From Pseudomonas sp. UBA5782 (GTDB taxonomy: Bacteria > Pseudomonadota > Gammaproteobacteria > Pseudomonadales > Pseudomonadaceae): a stretch of 6,324 nucleotides of DNA. Every line of letters starts with the position of its first letter. Position 1 is the first letter of the stretch. Below are positions 1 through 5,722 of the stretch, piece after piece. The translations under genes were made by a program, and so were the position numbers. Location of the stretch: assembly GCA_002418465.1 (NCBI GenBank), contig DIEE01000048.1, positions 41,883 through 48,206 on the forward strand. Direction: 5' to 3'. A model generated the notes under the pieces. It was not told where the DNA came from, ran no database searches, and saw only the letters and a list, made by a program, of their open reading frames with translations.

Positions 1-895
1 TTTGGAGCAGGTCTTCGAGCCACTCCAGAAACGCCGCGACCCGCGCCGAACCGCGCTGGTTGGGCAAGAACAGCGCATTGATGCTCGCCTGCGCCGCGCC
101 AGGGTTGATCTGCTGCTCGCCGAGCAGGCGGACCAGCCGACCGCTGTCGACCTCCTCGCGCACCAGCCAGTCGGCGAGCAGGACGATGCCGGCGCCGTCC
201 AGCGCCATGCGCCGCAGTACGTCGGCGTTGTTGCTCTTGAAGCGACCCTGGACATCGACGCGAACCTCCTCGCCTGCCTGGCGAAAGGTCCACGCCGGGG
301 AGGCGTTGGCGTAGTCGAAGCGCAGGCACTGGTGCACGGCGAGATCGCTGGGCTGCTCGATCGGCGGATGTGTCGCCAGGTAGTCCGGGCTCGCCAGCAG
401 CCAGCGCTGGAAATACCCGAGCGTGCGGCTGACCACATCCTCGCTGACCACCAGACTGCCGAGTCGCACCGACACGTCGACGCGTTCGCTCTGCAGGTCC
501 ACTACCTCGTCGGTAAGGGCCATGCTCAGTTCGATGCGCGGGTAGCGCTGCAGAAAACCGATCAGCTGCGGCGCGATGATCTGCCGGCCGAACTCCACCG
601 GCACGCTGATGCGCAGTTGCCCGCTGGGTTCGCAGCCACGGTCGGCAACGGCCGAATCGGCCAGTTCGACGGCGGCGAGGATGGCGCGGGCGTGCTGGTA
701 GTAGGCGTTGCCGGCCTCGGTCACGCTGACCCGGCGGGTCGAGCGGTTGAGCAGGGCGGCGCCCAGTTCGGCTTCCAGGTTGTCGATGGTCCGCGTCACC
801 GAGGAGGTGGCCACGCCCAACTGACGGGCCGCAGCGGAGAAACCGGCGGCTTCGACGGCACCGACGAACATCCTCAAGGCCAGCAGCTTGTCCAT
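1..895 (-). CDS. LysR-type transcriptional regulator (CrgA-like group), 3' end cut by window edge
   Basis: DNA-binding transcription factor. Translating from the ATG at 895-893 gives 298 residues without a stop down to base 1, so only a few C-terminal residues are likely missing (the family is about 300). Residues 1-60 form the LysR winged helix-turn-helix: the start MDKLLALRMFVGAVEAAGFS is typical, then SSVTRTIDNLEAELGA as recognition helix and linker, and LLNRSTRRVSVTEAG as the wing. This NRSTRR..LTEAG-like form marks the CrgA/AaeR-like LysR subgroup. From about residue 90 a periplasmic-binding-protein-like effector domain begins (GQLRISVPVEFGRQIIAPQL). The G-rich stretch just before the ATG can act as a weak ribosome-binding site. 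It is divergent from the YcaC-like hydrolase gene, which makes that gene its probable target (inference). The effector is unknown. Confidence 0.92.
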   Translation of the reverse strand, partial: MDKLLALRMFVGAVEAAGFSAAARQLGVATSSVTRTIDNLEAELGAALLNRSTRRVSVTEAGNAYYQHARAILAAVELADSAVADRGCEPSGQLRISVPVEFGRQIIAPQLIGFLQRYPRIELSMALTDEVVDLQSERVDVSVRLGSLVVSEDVVSRTLGYFQRWLLASPDYLATHPPIEQPSDLAVHQCLRFDYANASPAWTFRQAGEEVRVDVQGRFKSNNADVLRRMALDGAGIVLLADWLVREEVDSGRLVRLLGEQQINPGAAQASINALFLPNQRGSARVAAFLEWLEDLLQ

Positions 896-1100
896 GTGCC
901 CCCATTGTCCGTGGCGAAAACAGGCTGCAAGCATACCGGCGCCGGGGCCGCTGGAAACACCTCCAGTCCCGCCGCGAGCAAATAAGCACATCCGTCCAAT
1001 CCGCTGCAGGCCGCGCTGACTAGGGTAGGCACCAGTATCGAGCGAGTTGCCGTCCCCCGGCCGCCCGGTCTTCGCACCACTACCTACCAAGGAGTCAACC
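896..1100. promoter_or_regulatory. Divergent intergenic region between the LysR gene and the YcaC-like gene
   Basis: This 205-base gap must hold the promoters of both divergent genes and, by analogy with other LysR pairs, the regulator's binding site. I could not find a convincing -35/-10 pair for either direction. A short inverted repeat, CTGGA-N6-TCCAG (951-966), is the most operator-like element. It has only 5-bp arms, so it may be chance. The plus-strand ribosome-binding site AAGGAGT (1089-1095), five bases before the ATG at 1101, is strong. Confidence 0.45.
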
Positions 1101-1730
1101 ATGAGCACTGCACCGCGCTACAACCGTCTCAACAAGGACGATGCCGTCGTCATGCTGGTCGACCACCAGACCGGACTGATCTCGCTGGTACAGGACTTCG
1201 CCCCCAACGAGTTCAAGAACAACGTGCTGGCCCTGGGCGACCTGGCCAAGTTCTTCAAGCTGCCGACCATCCTCACCACCAGTTTCGAGAACGGCCCCAA
1301 CGGCCCGATGGTTCCGGAACTCAAGGAAATGTTCCCGGATGCGCCCTACATCCCGCGCCCGGGCCAGATCAATGCCTGGGACAACCAGGACTTCGTCAAC
1401 GCGGTCAAGGCCACCGGCCGCAAGCAACTGATCATCGCCGGCGTAGTGACTGATGTCTGCGTGGCGTTCCCGACCCTGTCCGCGCTGGCCGAAGGTTTCG
1501 AGGTGTTCGTCGTGACAGACGCGTCCGGCACCTTCAACGAAACCGTGCAGCAGGCCGCCTGGTCGCGCATGACCGCTGCCGGTGCGCAACTGGTCAACTG
1601 GTTCTCGGTCGCCTGCGAACTGCAGATCGACTGGCGCAACGACATGGAAGGCCTTGCCAACCTGCTGTCGGCGCGCATCCCGAACTATCGCAACCTGATG
1701 AACAGCTACTCGGCGTTCACCACCAAGTAA
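1101..1730 (+). CDS. ycaC: YcaC-like cysteine hydrolase (isochorismatase superfamily)
   Basis: Probable cytosolic hydrolase of the isochorismatase-like superfamily, most like E. coli YcaC, whose physiological substrate is not established. The 209-residue length matches YcaC (about 208). Expected active-site residues are visible: the N-terminal aspartate D21 in MLVDHQTG, a basic residue R86 in RPGQINAWDN, and the nucleophile C120 in IIAGVVTDVCVAFP, preceded by the V-V step where this family carries a cis peptide. FKNNVLALGDLAKFF and PTILTTSFENGPNGP are also typical of YcaC. The start at 1101 has AAGGAGT at a proper distance; the in-frame upstream ATG at 1047 would add 18 residues without a good ribosome-binding site. 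The gene stands alone before a terminator and is divergent from a LysR regulator. The family is firm; the reaction is not. Close relatives form ring-shaped octamers. Confidence 0.93.
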   Translation: MSTAPRYNRLNKDDAVVMLVDHQTGLISLVQDFAPNEFKNNVLALGDLAKFFKLPTILTTSFENGPNGPMVPELKEMFPDAPYIPRPGQINAWDNQDFVNAVKATGRKQLIIAGVVTDVCVAFPTLSALAEGFEVFVVTDASGTFNETVQQAAWSRMTAAGAQLVNWFSVACELQIDWRNDMEGLANLLSARIPNYRNLMNSYSAFTTK

Positions 1731-1748
1731 GCCTGGGCTGCACCTAAG

Positions 1749-1776
1749 AATGCCCGCCGCGTGCGGGCATTTTTTT
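1749..1776 (+). terminator. Rho-independent terminator of the YcaC-like gene
   Basis: The arms ATGCCCGC (1750-1757) and GCGGGCAT (1763-1770) pair perfectly around the loop CGCGT; an extra A-T pair (1749/1771) extends the stem to 9 bp. Seven T residues (1770-1776) follow. It begins 18 bases after the TAA of the hydrolase gene, so it should separate that transcript from the next gene. Confidence 0.88.
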
Positions 1777-1880
1777 GCCCGGACGAATGCCGCGCCGCCT
1801 GACCGCGATCAGGCGATTGTCATCCGGATGGGCTACTGTTCAGGCAGTTATGCGCTTTGTTCGTCAACGGAGATTTGGTT
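1777..1880 (+). promoter_or_regulatory. Upstream region of the GvpU-like gene with a 10-bp palindrome
   Basis: Since a strong terminator precedes this stretch, a promoter for the GvpU-like gene should lie here. The sequence shows a perfect 10-bp palindrome, CATCCGGATG (1821-1830), about 50 bases before the start codon. TTGTCA (1817-1822) resembles a -35 box, but no -10 box stands at a normal spacing (TACTGT at 1834-1839 is only 11 bases away). The promoter is therefore inferred from position, not recognised. The ribosome-binding site is ACGGAGA at 1867-1873. Confidence 0.3.
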
Positions 1881-2312
1881 ATGCCTGAAGCAGCGGAACT
1901 CAGTAATGCATCGCGGGGCGATTCCCCCGACGTCGACTGGCTGATACGCAAGGTCATCCTGCTCGCCAACATGGGCATTCCCACGCCCATCACCCTGACC
2001 ATTCCGTCCGGGCTGGTCTCCGGCATCATCATCAGCGGCAAGGAATACCTCGACGCGTTCCATACCCAGCTGACCGGCTACTGGGACCAGGCCGCGGCGG
2101 CGAAGATGCTCGAATACGTCGAGGAGTGGAAGGCGATCTACGAAGTGCCGGTCAACGGCAACGACGAGAAGAACATCGCCTACATCCACCTGCGCGACGC
2201 TAAGGTGTTCACCGGCGGACAGTTCGTGCCCACCAACGAAGGCGTGCTCTGGCGCGGCAAGATCACCGCGATCAGCGGCTTCACCATCGGCATCGTCGAC
2301 GAGACCGACTGA
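1881..2312 (+). CDS. gvpU: GvpU-like protein (gas vesicle accessory protein family), single gene
   Basis: A small, soluble, acidic-looking protein of 143 residues with no signal peptide or membrane segment. It resembles GvpU of Bacillus megaterium, compared from memory, in three blocks in the same order: residues 31-60 (MGIPTPITLTIPSGLVSGII then ISGKEYLDAF), residues 101-112 (YIHLRDAKVFTG), and residues 122-139 (VLWRGKITAISGFTIGIV). GvpU has matching -ISGTMISAKEYFD-, -FIHLKNTKIY- and -FWRGKIAEVDGFFLGKI- blocks. GvpU is an accessory, non-shell protein of the gas vesicle cluster. No shell or other gvp gene is present here, so its role in this organism is unknown; the family name describes descent, not a proven function. 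The ATG at 1881 has ACGGAGA seven bases upstream; the earlier in-frame TTG at 1857 has no such support. It is a separate unit between two terminators. Confidence 0.75.
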   Translation: MPEAAELSNASRGDSPDVDWLIRKVILLANMGIPTPITLTIPSGLVSGIIISGKEYLDAFHTQLTGYWDQAAAAKMLEYVEEWKAIYEVPVNGNDEKNIAYIHLRDAKVFTGGQFVPTNEGVLWRGKITAISGFTIGIVDETD

Positions 2313-2332
2313 TCACTTGCCCGGTAAAAACG

Positions 2333-2358
2333 AAAGCCCCGCTCTGGCGGGGCTTTTT
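2333..2358. terminator. Bidirectional Rho-independent terminator between the GvpU-like gene and dgdR
   Basis: GCCCCGC (2336-2342) pairs with GCGGGGC (2347-2353) around the loop TCTG; the flanking AAA/TTT extend the stem to 10 bp. On the plus strand five T residues (2354-2358) follow, ending the GvpU-like transcript 20 bases after its stop. Read from the minus strand, the stem is followed by TTTCGTTTTT, so it can also stop transcripts coming from dgdR. Confidence 0.87.
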
Positions 2359-2385
2359 AATGGGCGCGGGATTTAGGCGCCTGGC

Positions 2386-2426
2386 CCTCTCCCCCAGCCC
2401 CTCTCCAATGAATGGGCGAGGGGAGC
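2386..2426. repeat. C-rich imperfect inverted repeat, REP-like
   Basis: A run of pyrimidine-rich sequence (CCCTCTCCCCCAGCCCCTC) is followed by a G-rich partner. CCCCTC (2398-2403) pairs with GAGGGG (2418-2423), and after one mismatch CC (2405-2406) pairs with GG (2415-2416). Sequences of the form 'ccctctcccc-agccctctcc ... gggagaggg' are common dispersed intergenic hairpins in pseudomonads and other GC-rich proteobacteria. It lies 46 bases past the 3' end of dgdR. Only one copy is in this window, so dispersal cannot be shown here. Confidence 0.4.
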
Positions 2427-2471
2427 GACGCGTGCAGAACCTTGGGCGATCGGCGGGTTTTCATCGGGATC

Positions 2472-3326
2472 TCAGAGACCCGGCAGTACTTGGCGGATGT
2501 GTTCGGCCAGCGCCTCCACCAGTGGGGTCGGTTGTCCCTGGTCGAATTTCAGCGCGATGCCGACGCTGGGCAGCGGTGGCAGGGCGGCGTCGTTGGCGAG
2601 GATCTGCAGGTCGGCCGGCACCGCGGTCTGGGTCAGCACGGCGAGCGCCTGGCCGGAGCGCACCAGGGCGATCAATCCGGCTAGGCTGCTGCTGGCGTAG
2701 GCGATGCGGTATTCGCGGCCGAGCGCGCGCAGGGCATTGCAGGCGGCCAGGTGATCAAGGGTGTCGGGGTGCGAAAGCGCCAGCGGCAGCGGCGCGAAGT
2801 TGGTCGCGTCGGTGCCCGGGGAGCCGACCCAGACCAGCGGCTCGCGGCGGATCACCGCCACGTTGCCAGCGTCGGGCAGGGAAATCAGCGCGAGGTCCAG
2901 AGCGTGCTTGTCGACCTGCTCCAGCAGGCGCGGCGTCGGCGCGCAGACCACTTCCACCGAGGCGTGCGGGTGCTGGCTGGCGAAGCCGCGCAGCAGATGC
3001 GGCAGGAACACCGCGGCGTAGTCGTCCGGGCAGCCGAAGCGCAGGGTTCCGGAAAGCCCCTTTTCGGACAGCTCGGCCATCGCCTCATCGTGGCAGCGCA
3101 GGATGCGCTGGGCATGGGTGAGCAGACGCTCGCCCTGGTTGGTCAGCAGTACGCCGCGCCCGGTGCGTTGCAGCAACGGCTGCGCCACGACATCCTCGAG
3201 GCGCCTGATCTGCTGGCTCAGCGCCGACTGCGTGCGGCCGATGCGTTCCGCGGCGCGGCTGAGCGAGCGCACCTCGGCGATCACCACGAAGGAGCGCAGC
3301 AGATCGATGTCCAGCGACAGTGCCAC
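2472..3326 (-). CDS. dgdR: DgdR-like LysR-type regulator of dgdA
   Basis: LysR-type regulator of 284 residues, divergent from the dialkylglycine decarboxylase gene. In Burkholderia cepacia the protein in this position, DgdR, represses dgdA and is relieved by the substrate 2-aminoisobutyrate; the same role here is inferred from the conserved arrangement. Residues 4-65 form the helix-turn-helix domain (LSLDIDLLRSFVVIAEVRSL, then RTQSALSQQIRRLED and LLQRTGRGVLLTNQG). The effector domain starts near residue 92 (GTLRFGCPDDYAAVFLPHLL). The start is GTG (3326-3324), chosen because AAGGAGA (3341-3335) lies eight bases upstream and the protein then begins at the usual LysR position. The stop is TGA. 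One arm of a GTATAAG direct repeat lies between this ribosome-binding site and the start codon, which would suit autoregulation. Confidence 0.88.
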   Translation of the reverse strand: MALSLDIDLLRSFVVIAEVRSLSRAAERIGRTQSALSQQIRRLEDVVAQPLLQRTGRGVLLTNQGERLLTHAQRILRCHDEAMAELSEKGLSGTLRFGCPDDYAAVFLPHLLRGFASQHPHASVEVVCAPTPRLLEQVDKHALDLALISLPDAGNVAVIRREPLVWVGSPGTDATNFAPLPLALSHPDTLDHLAACNALRALGREYRIAYASSSLAGLIALVRSGQALAVLTQTAVPADLQILANDAALPPLPSVGIALKFDQGQPTPLVEALAEHIRQVLPGL

Positions 3327-3432
3327 GGTATAAGTCTCCTTGCTGGCTCGTATAAGAACTATTCGTTTCAGTTAATACCGCGGCCTTCCTAGACTGCAAG
3401 TCCCCCGATGCTCGACTGCAAGGAGATGGCCC
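3327..3432. promoter_or_regulatory. dgdR-dgdA divergent promoter/operator region
   Basis: This 106-base region is AT-richer than its surroundings. It carries a direct repeat GTATAAG at 3328-3334 and 3350-3356 (start to start 22 bases, two helix turns). It also has an imperfect dyad: GTATAAGAACT (3350-3360) against AGTTAATAC (3370-3378). A weak dgdA promoter could be TTCAGT (3367-3372) with TAGACT (3390-3395) at a 17-base spacing. On the minus strand TTATAC (3355-3350) could be the -10 box of dgdR, giving a very short leader. Both would overlap the dyad, as expected for a repressor acting on both genes. The repeats are seen; binding is inferred. Confidence 0.5.
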
Positions 3433-4734
3433 ATGTCCGCGAATGACGATCCGACCTTCTGGCGCAACGCCCGGCAGCACCTGATCCGCTACGGCGGCAG
3501 CTTCGAACCCCTGATCATCGAGCGCGCGGCCGGTAGCTTCGTCTACGACGCCGACGACCGCGCGATCCTCGATTTCACCTCGGGGCAGATGAGCGCCGTG
3601 CTCGGCCACTGCCACCCTGACATCAGTGCGGTGATCGGCGAATACGCGCACCGGCTCGATCACCTGTTCAGCGGCATGCTCTCGCGGCCGGTGGTGGAGC
3701 TGGCGACCCGCCTCGCCGAGAAGACCCCGGCCGGGCTGGACCGCGCGATGCTGCTGAGCACCGGCGCGGAATCCAACGAGGCGGCGATTCGCATGGCAAA
3801 GCTGGTCACCGGCAAGTACGAGATCGTCGGCTTCGCCCAGTCCTGGCATGGAATGACCGGGAATGCCGCGTCGGCCACCTACAGCGCCGGACGGCGTGGT
3901 GTCGGTCCGGCGGCGGTCGGTTCGTTCGCGATTCCCGCGCCGTTTCCCTACCGCCCGCGCTTCGAGCGCAACGGCGAGTTCGACTGGAAGGGCGAGCTGG
4001 ATTACGCCTTCGACCTGATTGACCGGCAGTCCAGCGGCAACCTGGCGGCGTTCATCGCCGAACCCATCCTAAGTTCCGGCGGGATCATCGAGCTGCCCGA
4101 CGGCTACATGGCGGCGCTGAAGAAGAAGTGCGAGGAGCGCGAGATGCTGCTGATCCTCGACGAGGCGCAGACCGGAGTCGGCCGCACCGGGATGATGTTC
4201 GCCTGCGAGCGCGAGGGCGTCACGCCGGACATCCTGACCCTGTCGAAAACCCTCGGTGCCGGCCTGCCGCTGGCGGCGGTGGTCACCTCGGCGGCGATCG
4301 AGGAGCGCGCCCATGAACTGGGCTACCTGTTCTACACCACCCACGTGTCCGACCCGCTGCCCGCCGCGGTCGGCCTCAAGGTGCTCGAAGTGGTCGAGCG
4401 CGATGGCCTGGTTGAGCGCGCGAACCTGATGGGCGCGCGACTGCGCAAGGGCCTGCTGGCGTTGCAGGAGCGCTTCGACTGTATCGGCGATGTGCGCGGC
4501 CGCGGCCTGCTGCTGGGCATGGAAATCGTCAAGGACCGGCAGAGCAAGGAGCCGGCCTCCGAACTGGGCAGCGCGATCACCCGCGAATGCATGAGGCTCG
4601 GCTTGAGCATGAACATCGTCCAGCTGCCGGGCATGGGCGGGGTGTTCCGCATCGCGCCGCCGCTGACCGTCAGCGAAGCGGAGATCGATCTGGGGCTGGA
4701 GCTGCTCGGAGAGGCGATGCAGCGCGTGCTTTAG
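3433..4734 (+). CDS. dgdA: 2,2-dialkylglycine decarboxylase (PLP, class III aminotransferase fold)
   Basis: Cytosolic PLP enzyme that decarboxylates 2,2-dialkylglycines such as 2-aminoisobutyrate to a ketone and CO2, then transfers the amino group to pyruvate to give L-alanine. The 433-residue length equals that of the structurally studied B. cepacia enzyme, and the sequence is near-colinear with it as I recall it. Key residues fall at the same numbers: Q52 (SGQMSAV), W138 and M141 (SWHGM), S215, D243 (ILDEAQTGVGRTG, pairing with the PLP ring nitrogen), K272 (TLSKTLGAG, Schiff base) and R406 (GGVFRIAPP, substrate carboxylate). This set distinguishes it from ordinary omega-aminotransferases. 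The ATG at 3433 has AAGGAGA six bases upstream. It is divergent from dgdR. Its TAG stop overlaps the TAA stop of convergent moaA, and no terminator lies between them. Confidence 0.96.
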   Translation: MSANDDPTFWRNARQHLIRYGGSFEPLIIERAAGSFVYDADDRAILDFTSGQMSAVLGHCHPDISAVIGEYAHRLDHLFSGMLSRPVVELATRLAEKTPAGLDRAMLLSTGAESNEAAIRMAKLVTGKYEIVGFAQSWHGMTGNAASATYSAGRRGVGPAAVGSFAIPAPFPYRPRFERNGEFDWKGELDYAFDLIDRQSSGNLAAFIAEPILSSGGIIELPDGYMAALKKKCEEREMLLILDEAQTGVGRTGMMFACEREGVTPDILTLSKTLGAGLPLAAVVTSAAIEERAHELGYLFYTTHVSDPLPAAVGLKVLEVVERDGLVERANLMGARLRKGLLALQERFDCIGDVRGRGLLLGMEIVKDRQSKEPASELGSAITRECMRLGLSMNIVQLPGMGGVFRIAPPLTVSEAEIDLGLELLGEAMQRVL

Positions 4735-5720
4735 CCGCCGCTGGCGTTCATGAAGCGCAGCACCTGCACTTCGCCGGCGAGATTGAAGTCGTGGCCGGCT
4801 GCTTTCTGCAGCACGGCGCCGTCGATGGCCGCGTGCAAGGCGCGGTCGTCGGCCCCGTTGCGCAGCAGTTCGCGCAGGTCGAGGGCTTCGGCATGGCCCA
4901 GGCACAGCAGCAGACGGCCTTCGGCGGTAATGCGCAGACGGTTGCAGCTGGCGCAGAAGTTCTGCGAGTGCGGCGAGATGAAACCCACGCGCGTGCCTTC
5001 GTGGCCGGCCAGACGCAGGTAGCGCGCCGGGCCGCCGCTGCGCTCGTCGCAGTCGAGCAGCTCGTAGCGGGCCGCGATCAGCGCGCGGACCTCGTCGCTG
5101 GAGCAGAAGCTCTCGCCGCGTGAGCGGCCGACGTCACCCAGCGGCATTTCCTCGATGAAACTGATATCCAGCCCTCGGTCGATGGCGTAGCCGACCAGGT
5201 CGAGCACTTCATCGGCGTTGCGGCTCTTCATCACCACGGTGTTGAGCTTGATGCGGGCGAAGCCTGCGTGGCGCGCGGCCTCGATGCCGTCGAGCACGCG
5301 TTGCAGATCGCCGTTGCGAGTGATCGCGCGGAAGCGTTGCGCATTCAGGCTGTCGAGGCTGATGTTCAGCCGGCGCACACCGGCGTTGGCCAGTGGCGCG
5401 GCGAGCTTGAGCAGTTGCGAGCCGTTGCTGGTGAGTACCAGTTCGGCGAGGCCGGGCAGGGCGGCGATGCGCTCGCACAGCTCGACGATGCCGGGACGCA
5501 GCAGCGGCTCGCCGCCGGTCAGGCGAATTTTCTTCACGCCGCGAGCGACGAACAGCGCGGCCAGGCGATACAGCTCGTCGAGGTCGAGCAACTGGCGGCG
5601 CGGCAGGAAGCGCATGTCCTCGGCCATGCAGTAGACGCAGCGCAGGTCGCAGCGATCGGTTACCGAGAGACGCAGGTAGTCGATCGTGCGGCCGATGCCG
5701 TCGCGCAGGAAGGCGCCCAC
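4731..5720 (-). CDS. moaA: GTP 3',8-cyclase MoaA (molybdenum cofactor synthesis)
   Basis: Radical SAM enzyme for the first step of molybdenum cofactor synthesis: it converts GTP to 3',8-cyclo-7,8-dihydro-GTP, which MoaC turns into cyclic pyranopterin phosphate. The 329-residue length is normal. The SAM cluster motif CX3CX2C is at C24, C28 and C31 (DRCDLRCVYCMAEDM), GGEP is at 69-72, and TSNG is at 97-100. The second, GTP-binding [4Fe-4S] cluster is at C256, C259 and C273 (FCASCNRLRITAEG), and the conserved Gly-Gly tail is present (residues 328-329). All key residues are intact. The start is GTG (5720-5718), because homology begins there; no good ribosome-binding site precedes it. It lies two bases after the fdhE stop, so translational coupling with fdhE is likely. 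Pseudomonads can carry more than one moaA; the link to fdhE suggests a copy serving formate dehydrogenase (inference). Confidence 0.95.
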   Translation of the reverse strand: MGAFLRDGIGRTIDYLRLSVTDRCDLRCVYCMAEDMRFLPRRQLLDLDELYRLAALFVARGVKKIRLTGGEPLLRPGIVELCERIAALPGLAELVLTSNGSQLLKLAAPLANAGVRRLNISLDSLNAQRFRAITRNGDLQRVLDGIEAARHAGFARIKLNTVVMKSRNADEVLDLVGYAIDRGLDISFIEEMPLGDVGRSRGESFCSSDEVRALIAARYELLDCDERSGGPARYLRLAGHEGTRVGFISPHSQNFCASCNRLRITAEGRLLLCLGHAEALDLRELLRNGADDRALHAAIDGAVLQKAAGHDFNLAGEVQVLRFMNASGG

Positions 5721-5722
5721 CG

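Noticed and set aside
936..945. Perfect palindrome CCGGCGCCGG in the first intergenic region
   Set aside because: Such a short pure G/C palindrome is expected by chance in DNA this rich in G and C.
2..985. Long plus-strand open frame opposite the first LysR gene
   Set aside because: It is the mirror of a clearly recognisable LysR protein on the minus strand. Its translation has no family character and is composed as expected from GC-rich antisense frames.
1047..1100. Earlier in-frame ATG for the YcaC-like gene
   Set aside because: The extra 18 residues are unlike the family, and the strong AAGGAGT lies directly before the ATG at 1101.
1817..1839. Possible sigma-70 promoter TTGTCA ... TACTGT for the GvpU-like gene
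   Set aside because: The spacer is 11 bases, too short for a functional -35/-10 pair.
2360..3392. Several plus-strand open frames across dgdR (for example 2360-3121 and 2751-3392)
   Set aside because: They are antisense to dgdR, rich in Arg/Gly/Ala, with no motif and no ribosome-binding site. They are typical shadows of high-GC coding DNA.
4069..4905. Minus-strand open frame of 278 codons overlapping dgdA and moaA
   Set aside because: It crosses two well-supported genes on different strands and has low-complexity Arg/Ala/His/Gln composition. No homology is visible.
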